Below are positions 44,310 to 52,085 of a stretch of DNA of 64,000 bases, one piece after another. The notes under the pieces are model-generated. The model worked only from the letters and a program-made list of their open reading frames with translations. It was not told the origin of the DNA and ran no database searches. Source of the DNA: Cytophagales bacterium (GTDB taxonomy: Bacteria > Bacteroidota > Bacteroidia > Cytophagales > Thermoflexibacteraceae). The first letter of the stretch is position 1. Each line of letters begins with the position of its first letter. The DNA is taken from positions 1 through 64,000 of the forward strand of contig JAAFKA010000016.1 of NCBI GenBank assembly GCA_013299115.1. Reading direction: 5' to 3'. The position numbers were made by a program, and so were the translations under genes.

Positions 44310-46451
44310 TTAAACAGCTATGCCTATCAGCAACACATCATCAATTTGCTTTAAATCTCCCTGCCAATCGTCAAAAGTTTTGGCAATAATTTCTTTCTGC
44401 TCTTGCATAGGCAAATAAGCTATTTCTACTAATAATTTGCGTAGTCTTGACGACATAAATTTCTTTTTTTGCTCCCCACCAAATTGGTCTTGAAAACCAT
44501 CAGAAAAAAGATACAGCATATAACGATAAGTGGTTGGCAAATCGAGAGATTGATAGCTTTCCATCGTTGTTGGCATTAAGCCTACATTGCCAAAACCATT
44601 GAGTTTATAGTGAAAATTAGCTTTTTTTAGCCCACCAATAGGCACTTTATCTGCCTTAATTTCGGTAAGCAAGGGAAGTTCTGCGGTAGCTTGCTCGTGA
44701 ATAGGTATAATATAAATAGGGTTCATTGCCCCTGCATAAAGAATAATAGGCTTAAAATTTATACTTTCCGACAAATCAGGGTAAACAATAGAAATAATTG
44801 CAATGTCCATACCGTCTGCCAAAGCCTGTTCGGTCTGTAAAAAAGTCTTTTGAAGGGTGTCTTGCAGCTCATTCAAAATCAGATGTGGCTCGTGAATTTC
44901 TCTGTCATGCACAATTTGGTTCAGTATATCGTTGCCTATCATAGTCATAAAAGCACCCGAAACACCATGCCCCGTACAGTCTGCCACCGCTAATATTCTT
45001 TTGTTTCCTTTTTCTGCAAACCAATAAAAATCTCCTGAAACTATATCTCTTGGGCGAAAAAACACAAAACAATCTAAATAGCTACTCAATTTTCTCTCAC
45101 TCGGAATAATAGCTTTTTGTATCCGCAAGGCATAGCTGATAGAACCCACAATGTTTTGGTTTTTCTCCTCTATTTCTTTTTTCTGCTGCTCCACCATGCT
45201 CAGAGTTTGTGCTAATTCTTCTCTTTGTTGAGTAATCTCCTCGTTTTGTGTCGTTATTTCCTCATTTGCATCTTGTAAATGCAAATTAGCCAACTGTATT
45301 TTTTCCCTATTCCTCCAAATCATCACGCCAAAAAATAGACTTAGCAACAATAAAGACAATACCAAATAATTTATCCTTTGTTGAAATTCTTTGCTCTCTT
45401 TTTCTTGGCTAAGGGCTGCATCTTTGAGTGCCATTTCTGCCTTCGTTTCCAAATTATTGATTATCTGCGATTTTTCTACACTAAACAGCGTATCTTCCAA
45501 TAACTCAAATTTTTCGTGATAAAACAATGCCGTATCAAATCCTCCTTTCTGTCTATACGTTTCGTACAAGGTGTGGTATAATTCTTTTTGTTCTGCCAAA
45601 TTTTTCAAATGATTTGCATAAACCAATCCCTCCTGTGCATAGGCAATAGCCTTGTGATACTGCCCTTGTTTGCGATAAACCCTTGCCAAACCATTCAACG
45701 GAAACGACAAACCTCTTTTGTTATTTATCTTTTTACCCAGCGTATAGGCTTGCAAATAATAATCAACAGCCAATTTATAGTTTTTGAGTTCCTCATAAAC
45801 TTTGCCCATATTAGTCAGACTGATGGTCTGCCCTCTTTCATCTTTTATTTCTTTTCTTAGATTTAGGGCTTTTTCTATATAAGACAAGGCTATGCTATCT
45901 TTGTGTTGCGTCAAATAGGTATTGCCTATATTATTTAGGCAAGTTGCAATACCTTGTTTGTCTTGCAGTTGCTCACGAAGAGCCAAACTTTTTTGAAAAT
46001 ATGCCAACGCCTTGTCATATTCAGTTTCATTGTGATAAACATTTGCAATACTGTTCAGATTGGCAGCCACTCCTTCTTTGTAGCCCAGCTGTTCTTGCAC
46101 TGCTATACTTTCTTGAAAAAACACCAAAGCCTGCGGATAATTACCCGTAACATAATAATACAAACCTTTTGCTCTTTTGCCCTCTGCTATACCTTTTTTG
46201 TATTTCAGTTGGGTACTATAGCTAATTGCCAACTCAGCATATTTCAGCGTAGTATCAGGCTTGTTGTTATAAACCAGATAAGCCAATTGGTTCATGGCAT
46301 TGAGGCAAGCCGTATCTTTTTGATACGATTTTTTTTGCATCAACTTTTCAAGTTTCACCACTAAACTATCAACCTCCTTATTTTGCGAATAAGCTCCATT
46401 AGCAACAAAAAAGTATAGACAGAAAACCAACACAGCGAAAATCTTATACAT
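44310..46451 (-). CDS. TPR-repeat protein with SpoIIE-type PP2C phosphatase domain
   Basis: A 713-aa sensor-type protein. Signal peptide to about residue 22, six or seven tetratricopeptide repeats (residues 60-340, for example EYDKALAYFQKSLALREQLQDKQGIATCLNNIGN quoted in part), a membrane helix (YLVLSLLLLSLFFGVMIW), a coiled coil (LHLQDANEEITTQNEEITQQREEL) and a cytoplasmic SpoIIE domain: FFRPRDIVSGDFYWFAEKG, VADCTGHGVSGAFMTMIG and YLFSDGFQDQFGG carry the metal-binding acids. The likely role is dephosphorylation of an anti-anti-sigma-type partner in response to a periplasmic signal. Confidence 0.88.
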   Translation of the reverse strand: MYKIFAVLVFCLYFFVANGAYSQNKEVDSLVVKLEKLMQKKSYQKDTACLNAMNQLAYLVYNNKPDTTLKYAELAISYSTQLKYKKGIAEGKRAKGLYYYVTGNYPQALVFFQESIAVQEQLGYKEGVAANLNSIANVYHNETEYDKALAYFQKSLALREQLQDKQGIATCLNNIGNTYLTQHKDSIALSYIEKALNLRKEIKDERGQTISLTNMGKVYEELKNYKLAVDYYLQAYTLGKKINNKRGLSFPLNGLARVYRKQGQYHKAIAYAQEGLVYANHLKNLAEQKELYHTLYETYRQKGGFDTALFYHEKFELLEDTLFSVEKSQIINNLETKAEMALKDAALSQEKESKEFQQRINYLVLSLLLLSLFFGVMIWRNREKIQLANLHLQDANEEITTQNEEITQQREELAQTLSMVEQQKKEIEEKNQNIVGSISYALRIQKAIIPSERKLSSYLDCFVFFRPRDIVSGDFYWFAEKGNKRILAVADCTGHGVSGAFMTMIGNDILNQIVHDREIHEPHLILNELQDTLQKTFLQTEQALADGMDIAIISIVYPDLSESINFKPIILYAGAMNPIYIIPIHEQATAELPLLTEIKADKVPIGGLKKANFHYKLNGFGNVGLMPTTMESYQSLDLPTTYRYMLYLFSDGFQDQFGGEQKKKFMSSRLRKLLVEIAYLPMQEQKEIIAKTFDDWQGDLKQIDDVLLIGIAV

Positions 46452-46599
46452 AACAGATTTTTGGGGTTACTTGGAAAGTTGAGAGTAAAAACACACAAAA
46501 TATTTATAACACCAAAAGTAATAAAATTTAACAAAAATCATTCTATATATAGAAAACTTAAATTTTTGTATTAATTTTTTCTTTCTCATTAATTTTTTG

Positions 46600-46958
46600 T
46601 ATCTTTGTAATGGTCAGCAAAGACCATAAAAATCCGTGTTAGCTACGAGAGTGCAATGCGACCAACGGCAAGACAGCGGCGTGATTAGCTGCGGAAAGCA
46701 ATGCAACCAACGGCATACAGTGGCGTGATTAGCTGCGGAAAGCAATGCAACCAACGGCAGACAGTGGCGTGATTAGCTACGGAAAGCAATGCAACCAACG
46801 GCATACAGTGGCGTGATTAGCTGCGGAAAGCAATGCAACCAACGGCATACAGTGGCGTGATTAGCTGCGGAAAGCAATGCAACCAACGGCATACAGTGGC
46901 GTATTCTCTACGTACAGAGGAAGAAAGCATTTGCAGCAATGTAAATGCTTTTCTTTTT
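46600..46958 (+). ncRNA. Candidate noncoding RNA with six 44-nt tandem repeats
   Basis: TATCTTTG at 46,600-46,607 fits the -7 box. A small GGTCAGCAAAGACC hairpin follows, then six repeat units: the GCAATGC landmark starts at 46,653, 46,698, 46,742, 46,786, 46,830 and 46,874, spaced 45, 44, 44, 44, 44. The unit reads GATTAGCTGCGGAAAGCAAT, then GCAACCAACGGCATACAGTG and GCGT. The array ends at a terminator (AAGCATTT, 46,925-46,932, with AAATGCTT, 46,943-46,950, plus a T-run). A period of 44 is not a multiple of 3, so it cannot encode a repeating peptide. Each unit can form ATGC-aaccaacg-GCAT. Function is unknown. Confidence 0.55.
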
Positions 46959-46989
46959 GGCTTTGCAAAGCTAATTCTTTATTGTTTTA

Positions 46990-47109
46990 GTTGTCCGACA
47001 ATTTTTGTGGAAACGTAGGGCTTTGATTTATCAAAGTTCCTTTGTGGGTAGAGCATTTGATAAATCATAAGCCTACATTATTCTCATTCCACAAAAATTG
47101 TCGGACAAC
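46990..47109. repeat. Nested double hairpin, 21-bp perfect outer arms
   Basis: GTTGTCCGACAATTTTTGTGG (46,990-47,010) and its exact complement (47,089-47,109) enclose a second hairpin with GTAGG...GATTTATCAAA and its inverted copy ending CCTAC. It sits between the tandem-repeat RNA and rimM. Confidence 0.85.
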
Positions 47110-47174
47110 CATTGTTTTTTACTTAAAATAGTAGAAAAGTAGCAAAAAAATCTCTTCTTTTTCAATTTTCTGTT

Positions 47175-47182
47175 TACTTTTG
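47175..47182 (+). promoter_or_regulatory. Candidate -7 box for rimM
   Basis: TACTTTTG matches TAnnTTTG 20 nt before the ATG; the -33 region is only T-rich. Confidence 0.4.
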
Positions 47183-47201
47183 CAAAATTTATAGATACAA
47201 A

Positions 47202-47747
47202 ATGACAAAAGACGAATGTTATGAAGTGGGCAAAGTAGTAAAGCCACATGGTTTGAAAGGCGAAATACAACTCTTGCTCGATGTAGATTATCCAGAAGAC
47301 TACGAGGATATGGAGTCGGTATTTGTAGAAATCAAAGGCGAATTAGTGCCTTATTTCGTGGAGCAAATCAAAATTACAACCAACATGGTCATCGTTAAGT
47401 TTGAAGGTATAGGTAATGTGGAGGCTGCCCTCAAACTCAAAAATGCTAAACTCTACTTGCCCGAAGACCAACTGCCAGAAACCGAAGAAGATAGCTATTA
47501 TTTTCACGAATTGATAGGCTTTGAGGTGAAAGACCACCAACAAGGCATATTAGGCAAAGTAATCAATGTGTTTAGTTTTCCTGCTCAAAGTCTGTTGGCA
47601 ATAGCCTACAAAGGCAAAGAGGTTCTAATACCGATGGCAGACCAGATAATGAAAAAAGTGGACAAAGAAAAGAAAACCATAGCCGTAGAACTCCCCGAAG
47701 GGCTGTTGGAAATTTATACAGAGGAGGAAAAAGATACGGCATTGTAA
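47202..47747 (+). CDS. rimM: Ribosome maturation factor RimM
   Basis: A 181-aa RimM, which helps assemble the head of the 30S subunit through S19. The N-terminal RimM domain starts YEVGKVVKPHGLKGEIQLLLD, and the C-terminal PRC-barrel has YYFHELIGFEV, LGKVINVFSFPAQSLLAIAYKGKEVLIPMADQI and VELPEGLLEIY. In many genomes rimM lies between rpsP and trmD; here rpsP is not upstream and an L31 gene follows. Confidence 0.93.
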   Translation: MTKDECYEVGKVVKPHGLKGEIQLLLDVDYPEDYEDMESVFVEIKGELVPYFVEQIKITTNMVIVKFEGIGNVEAALKLKNAKLYLPEDQLPETEEDSYYFHELIGFEVKDHQQGILGKVINVFSFPAQSLLAIAYKGKEVLIPMADQIMKKVDKEKKTIAVELPEGLLEIYTEEEKDTAL

Positions 47748-47829
47748 AACGAAAAAAATAGCAGTTCAAAAGTTTGTATCTTTACAAAGAAGTACCTAAA
47801 TTTGCAGCCACTAAAAAAAGTTGGAACAA

Positions 47830-48075
47830 ATGAAAAAAGATATTCACCCAAATTACCGCGAAGTTGTGTTTTTAGACACCACCAGCAATACGCATTTTGT
47901 GACTCGTTCGACCATTAACAGTAGAGAAACAATGGAAATAGACGGCGTAACCTATCCATTAGTGAAAATAGAAATTTCTTCTGCTTCACACCCTTTTTAC
48001 ACAGGTAAAAAGATATTTTTGGATACAGCAGGCAGAGTGGAGAAATTCAACAAAAAATACCAAAAAGCCAAGTAG
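47830..48075 (+). CDS. rpmE: 50S ribosomal protein bL31, type B
   Basis: An 81-aa zinc-free type B L31: [29 protein letters not shown] and the C-terminal [27 protein letters not shown] are diagnostic; the CxxC zinc ligands of type A are absent. The ATG at 47,830 is chosen over a TTG 9 nt upstream. It is followed by two direct copies of the ATTCGTCTTAC hairpin. Confidence 0.93.
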   Translation: MKKDIHPNYREVVFLDTTSNTHFVTRSTINSRETMEIDGVTYPLVKIEISSASHPFYTGKKIFLDTAGRVEKFNKKYQKAK

Positions 48076-48081
48076 TTATTT

Positions 48082-48178
48082 TATTCGTCTTACAACGCAA
48101 AGTTGTGAAACAAATTTTATTGGTACTTGTTCTATTCGTCTTACAATTCAAAGTTGTAAGACGAATTTTATTGGTAGT
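48082..48178. repeat. Two direct 51-nt copies of the ATTCGTCTTAC hairpin
   Basis: Copies start at 48,082 and 48,133 and both end ATTTTATTGGTA. The second has a perfect 13-bp stem (48,134-48,146 with 48,154-48,166); the first is decayed. They lie just 3' of rpmE. Confidence 0.8.
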
Positions 48179-48250
48179 TACTTTCCTCTTATATCAACAT
48201 AATCACTAAAAAACACTATCTTTGCCCTATAACCAACTTCAAACAAAATT

Positions 48251-48790
48251 TTGCAAGCACCCACTTATTATACAACCTATTCAGGCAAGTTGCCTGTGTT
48301 TCGGCACCCAAAATTTGTTATCAAACAATCTATTGATTTTGAGGGAGTTAGCTATTCACATTATTACGATTGGCTGAGGCAAAGTGAAACCTCTTTGGCA
48401 TTTTCGCCACTTACACACACCCATACCTTACGCCTGACGAGTAAGCACCTCATCATGCAAGACCCCCATAAAAAATTGGCATTTCCGTTGCAAAAAGTTC
48501 AAAAAGTGAGCATAGCTTTCAAAAGATTGCTTTTTCCATTGATTAGCGGTGGCATTTCCACGCCTCTGTTTGGTGTAGCCCTCTGGAACCAATTAATTAG
48601 TTTTTGGTTTGGTATTGGCGTAGTATTTATTGGTTTGTCTTTGTTATATTATGGTTGGTTAGGCACACACCAAGTAAGCATAGATTTGTCGCAAGAAACT
48701 ATCAATTATTTTACAGACCATAAAACCCCCGAATTAGAAAGTTTAGTCAAGCAAACCAATGAGTTGGTAAAGCAAAGAAAAGAACATTAG
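48251..48790 (+). CDS. Small membrane protein, unknown, TTG start
   Basis: A 179-aa protein whose frame opens at a TTG (48,251), 21 nt after a TATCTTTG -7 box (48,223-48,230); the first ATG would remove half of the protein, so the TTG is likely real. The N-terminal half is soluble and beta-rich (YYDWLRQSETSLAFSPLTHTHTLRL). Two hydrophobic helices (residues 95-140) are followed by a charged C-terminal tail. No family recognised. Confidence 0.5.
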   Translation: MQAPTYYTTYSGKLPVFRHPKFVIKQSIDFEGVSYSHYYDWLRQSETSLAFSPLTHTHTLRLTSKHLIMQDPHKKLAFPLQKVQKVSIAFKRLLFPLISGGISTPLFGVALWNQLISFWFGIGVVFIGLSLLYYGWLGTHQVSIDLSQETINYFTDHKTPELESLVKQTNELVKQRKEH

Positions 48791-48928
48791 AAATTTTGGG
48801 TATTTTGGTAGAGGCTTACGAAAAAGTTTTTCCCTTTTCCAAAAGCAAATCTTATTGAAACAGTAATGTTTAGAATGGAACAATTGGGAATTAGCCAGCA
48901 AGAGATGCTGACTATCTTAGCAGCCTAA
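48784..48928 (+). pseudogene. Remnant of a HigA-like (COG5499-type) antitoxin
   Basis: Two frames together read EILGILVEAYEKVFPFSK and, after a frameshift, KANLIETVMFRMEQLGISQQEMLTILAA. This matches the pattern of HigA-type antitoxins just before the helix-turn-helix (IEAIKFRMEQLGLSQ). There is no start codon and no toxin. Confidence 0.6.
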
Positions 48929-48990
48929 TTGTGTTTTTGGCACATTGTTTTAAAAGAAATTACCACATTTAATTTTACCTTAAACCAAAA

Positions 48991-50895
48991 CTATTGCAAC
49001 AACTCAAACATTTTTTCTATGCTCAAGACCACAAAAGTTTTTTTGCCATCGGGCGTATAATTTGCATTTTGGCAAGCAAACAATTCGGCAATGAGGGCAG
49101 ACAATTCGGCAGCTACCAACAAAGTGCCTCGCCTGATAGCCCCTTGTTTTGCCATTGCCGTTGCTATCAGTTCACGTTTGGGCAGTTCCAATTCGGTTTT
49201 TTGCATTTTGTACTGCTCTATCAGCCCTTCGAGCAAAGATTTTTCGTTGGTGTGGCGTATGTCGGCAGGCACACCTTTGAGTTTGATTGTGTTTTTGTCT
49301 ATAATTTCAATAGAAAACCCCAAAGCAGGCAATTCACTTTCGAGTTCGGTCAAAACCATGAGGTCGGCAGTATTCAGGTGGAGGAGTTGAGGAAAAAGCA
49401 ACTGCTGCGATACGCCATGCCTTTGGTCTAATTCGGCTATAAATCTTTCGTACAAAATTCTTTCTGAAGCTGCCTGTTGGTCTATGAGCAAGACTCCTGA
49501 TTTAATTTGACTGACAATAAAACATTTGTGCAGTTGCAATACATTTCTTTCATTGGCTGGCTCTACGGCAAGGTTGGACAGCTGTTGGTTGGGTTGGTCT
49601 TGCGAAAAAGCACTTGCCACTGTAACCGAAGTGAACAAATCGTCTTCGTTAGTCGGTTCTTCGTCGGTTTGGAGATACAAATTCTCCCAATTTTTCAGGT
49701 AACTTTGGTAGGCGTGGCTGCGTGTGAAGTTGGCATAGTCTTTTTGCTGTCCGTAGTTACTTTTTTGCGTATTTTTTTGCTCAACTGCCTGTGTATAAGC
49801 TATGGGTTGGTCTATTGCGTTGCCAAAATTTTGATTTTCTTCTGTTTGCAACTTGCCCGAAAACATATAATTGGCATCTAAATCGAAGTCAATCGGGGCT
49901 ATGACGTGGCTCTTGCCCAAAGATTTTTTGACCGCAGCCTGTATCACTGCATACACCACTCTTTCGTCTTCGAACTTGATTTCGGTTTTGGTTGGGTGTA
50001 CGTTGATGTCTATCCGTTGCGGGTCTATGGTGATGTAGAGAGCATAAAACGGAAAGGTATCGGCAGGCAACAGTCCCTCGAAACCCGTCATGACGGCGTG
50101 GTGCAGGTAAGGGTGCTTGATAAAACGGTTGTTAGCGAAAAAAAACTGTTCTCCTCTGGTTTTTTTGGCTAATTCAGGCTTGCCTATGTAGCCTTTGATT
50201 TGAAGGCTGGGCAGTTCTTCGCTGCAAGGAATAATCAATTCTTTGTAGTTTTTACCCATCATTGCCACTATTCTGTGGGCAATATTGCCACTTTTCAAAT
50301 TATAAATTTCCTCCTCATCTACATACAAAGCAAAAGCTATTTCAGGATAAGCCAACGCCGCCCTTGTCCACTCGTCTATGATGTGGCGAAGTTCTACAGA
50401 GTTGGTTTTCAGGAAGTTACGTCTTGCAGGTATGTTATAAAACAAATTTTTGACTATAATATTTGTGCCGTTGGCAGTGAGGCAAGGCTCTTGTTTGGTG
50501 ATTTTGGAGGCTTCTATCACAATGCAATTTCCCATTTCGGCATCGGCAGTCTTGGTTTTCATTTCCACCTGTGCCACCGCAGCAATGGAAGCCATAGCCT
50601 CGCCTCGAAAACCCAAAGTTTGGATATTAAACAAGTCTTCTGTGGTGCGGAGTTTGGAGGTGGCGTGCCTTTCAAAACACATTCTTGCGTCTATTTCCGA
50701 CATTCCTTTGCCATCGTCTATCACTTGCAACCACGTTTTGCCAGCTTCTTTTACCACCAATCGTATGTTTTTGCTCCCCGCATCTATCGAGTTTTCCAAT
50801 AGTTCTTTGACTACGGAGGCAGGACGTTGCACCACTTCGCCCGCCGCAATTTGGTTGGCAAGAAAGTCGGGCAACAAACGAATAAGGTCTTGCAT
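48991..50895 (-). CDS. mutL: DNA mismatch repair protein MutL
   Basis: A 634-aa GHKL ATPase. The N-terminal ATPase motifs are LPDFLANQIAAGEVVQRPASVVKELLENSIDAGS, DDGKGMSEIDARM, TLGFRGEAMASIAAVA and the KNLFYNIPARRNFLK block. The C-terminal dimerisation domain holds FIVSQIKSGVLLIDQQAASERILYERF (DQHA-type motif as DQQA). An endonuclease motif DQHAx2Ex4E is present only in altered form (DQQAASERILYE), with both Glu kept. It links MutS recognition to repair. Monocistronic. Confidence 0.95.
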   Translation of the reverse strand: MQDLIRLLPDFLANQIAAGEVVQRPASVVKELLENSIDAGSKNIRLVVKEAGKTWLQVIDDGKGMSEIDARMCFERHATSKLRTTEDLFNIQTLGFRGEAMASIAAVAQVEMKTKTADAEMGNCIVIEASKITKQEPCLTANGTNIIVKNLFYNIPARRNFLKTNSVELRHIIDEWTRAALAYPEIAFALYVDEEEIYNLKSGNIAHRIVAMMGKNYKELIIPCSEELPSLQIKGYIGKPELAKKTRGEQFFFANNRFIKHPYLHHAVMTGFEGLLPADTFPFYALYITIDPQRIDINVHPTKTEIKFEDERVVYAVIQAAVKKSLGKSHVIAPIDFDLDANYMFSGKLQTEENQNFGNAIDQPIAYTQAVEQKNTQKSNYGQQKDYANFTRSHAYQSYLKNWENLYLQTDEEPTNEDDLFTSVTVASAFSQDQPNQQLSNLAVEPANERNVLQLHKCFIVSQIKSGVLLIDQQAASERILYERFIAELDQRHGVSQQLLFPQLLHLNTADLMVLTELESELPALGFSIEIIDKNTIKLKGVPADIRHTNEKSLLEGLIEQYKMQKTELELPKRELIATAMAKQGAIRRGTLLVAAELSALIAELFACQNANYTPDGKKTFVVLSIEKMFELLQ

Positions 50896-50980
50896 GAAAA
50901 TTTTAGTGTTAAGAACTATGCAAAGTTAGTCTTTTTTTGTTAATTTCATAGCTCTTACCTAATATTTCGTAGTTCCTAAC

Positions 50981-51841
50981 TTATCTGCTCCGATAAACAA
51001 AATCTGCTGTAAATAGCAAAAAGGTAGTACCAAAATACAATACTTTTTTCACTTTATTAGCCAGATGTTTAGGTAGTTTGATGGTTTGACGTTGTGAATT
51101 GTATAGATTTTCTATCATAATTTCTTGTGTAGTAACCCAGTAAATTATTTCATTGTCAAAATTAAAATAATCTATGTTGGATTGATTTATTTTTCTCAAA
51201 AAGTTGCCCATGTTATCAAAAACCAAAATCCCCGAATTTTTGTCTATCAAAAACACTTGATTTTGGTATTCAGTCAGAAAAATTATATCGTAATTGGTAG
51301 TGCTAAAAAGCAAATCCAAAGGGGTTTTAAACAGCACTTCGCCAGTTTGTTGTTGGTATTTTTTGAGGCTAAAATCTCCGTCATCAAGCACCCAAAGCAG
51401 TTGGTCTGCCGAAGGAGCAGCCAACCGTACAAAACCCAATGCAGGGCTTTGTAAAGAAGTTGTTTTGATTAAGGTCATAAAACGGTCGAGCAAAATATAT
51501 TCCTGAAATTCTCTATAAAAAATGAAAATACGCAGAGGATTACGTGCTTCAATGAGTGTACAAGCCGCATTTTTTTCAGGCGAAAACAGCAAAAAATTAG
51601 GCGAGGTGGCGGCAAAAGAAGTAGAATCTAAACGCAAAACTGCCCCTTGTGTTTGCGAAAGATAAAAATTTTTGTAACTATCTATGCTTACCTGGTCGTG
51701 GATAATAGCAAGAGAATCTGTAATTTGCAATGTTTTAGAAGATACTTGCCCGTAAACTAAATAAGGCAAAACATTGAAAACAGAACCTATGACAATGGAA
51801 AAAAAAATCCGTATCATTTTTATATACATTTTGGTGGACAT
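50981..51841 (-). CDS. Exported beta-propeller-like protein, unknown
   Basis: A 286-aa protein with a signal peptide (IRIFFSIVIGSVFNVLPYLVYG). The mature part is beta-rich, with repeated strands such as NFYLSQTQGAVLRLDSTS, QLLWVLDDGDFSLKKYQQQTG and QVFLIDKNSGILVFDNMGNFLRKI, which suggests a propeller. Similar proteins follow mutL or DNA-repair genes in some Bacteroidota, with no known role. It is 85 nt downstream from the mutL start, on the same strand, so probably a separate transcript ahead of mutL. Confidence 0.6.
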   Translation of the reverse strand: MSTKMYIKMIRIFFSIVIGSVFNVLPYLVYGQVSSKTLQITDSLAIIHDQVSIDSYKNFYLSQTQGAVLRLDSTSFAATSPNFLLFSPEKNAACTLIEARNPLRIFIFYREFQEYILLDRFMTLIKTTSLQSPALGFVRLAAPSADQLLWVLDDGDFSLKKYQQQTGEVLFKTPLDLLFSTTNYDIIFLTEYQNQVFLIDKNSGILVFDNMGNFLRKINQSNIDYFNFDNEIIYWVTTQEIMIENLYNSQRQTIKLPKHLANKVKKVLYFGTTFLLFTADFVYRSR

Positions 51842-51948
51842 GAGATAATATTATGAATAAAAACAAAACAAAGTAAAAAGCACCAACCTATTTTTTTATT
51901 TTAATTTTTTTCAGAACTTTGCAGCCTTGAATGGCAATAAGCAATTTT

Positions 51949-52036
51949 TGGTAGTACCACCTGAATAATGCTAGATTGATTAGAACTAACATTTCTTAAA
52001 GAAATGTTAGTTCTGAATATTAACTCTGCGGCACTA
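51949..52036. repeat. GGTAGTGCC / ACTAACATTTCT nested hairpin, copy 2
   Basis: GGTAGTaCC...GGCACTAC outer arms and a perfect TTAGAACTAACATTTCTT/AAGAAATGTTAGTTCTGA inner stem. It lies in the leader of yidC. Confidence 0.8.
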
Positions 52037-52085
52037 CACAATTTTTTGGCTTACATACTTCAAAATCTTTACTTATCATTTAGCA

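Noticed and set aside
46637-46912. CRISPR array from the 44-nt repeats
   Set aside because: Units follow one another without variable spacers, and there are no cas genes in the window.
46600-46958. Retron or reverse-transcriptase-linked RNA
   Set aside because: No reverse transcriptase gene lies nearby; neighbours are a SpoIIE phosphatase and rimM.
46833-47018. A 61-aa open frame across the tandem repeats
   Set aside because: The 44-nt period shifts frame at each unit, so there is no repeated peptide and no coding signal.
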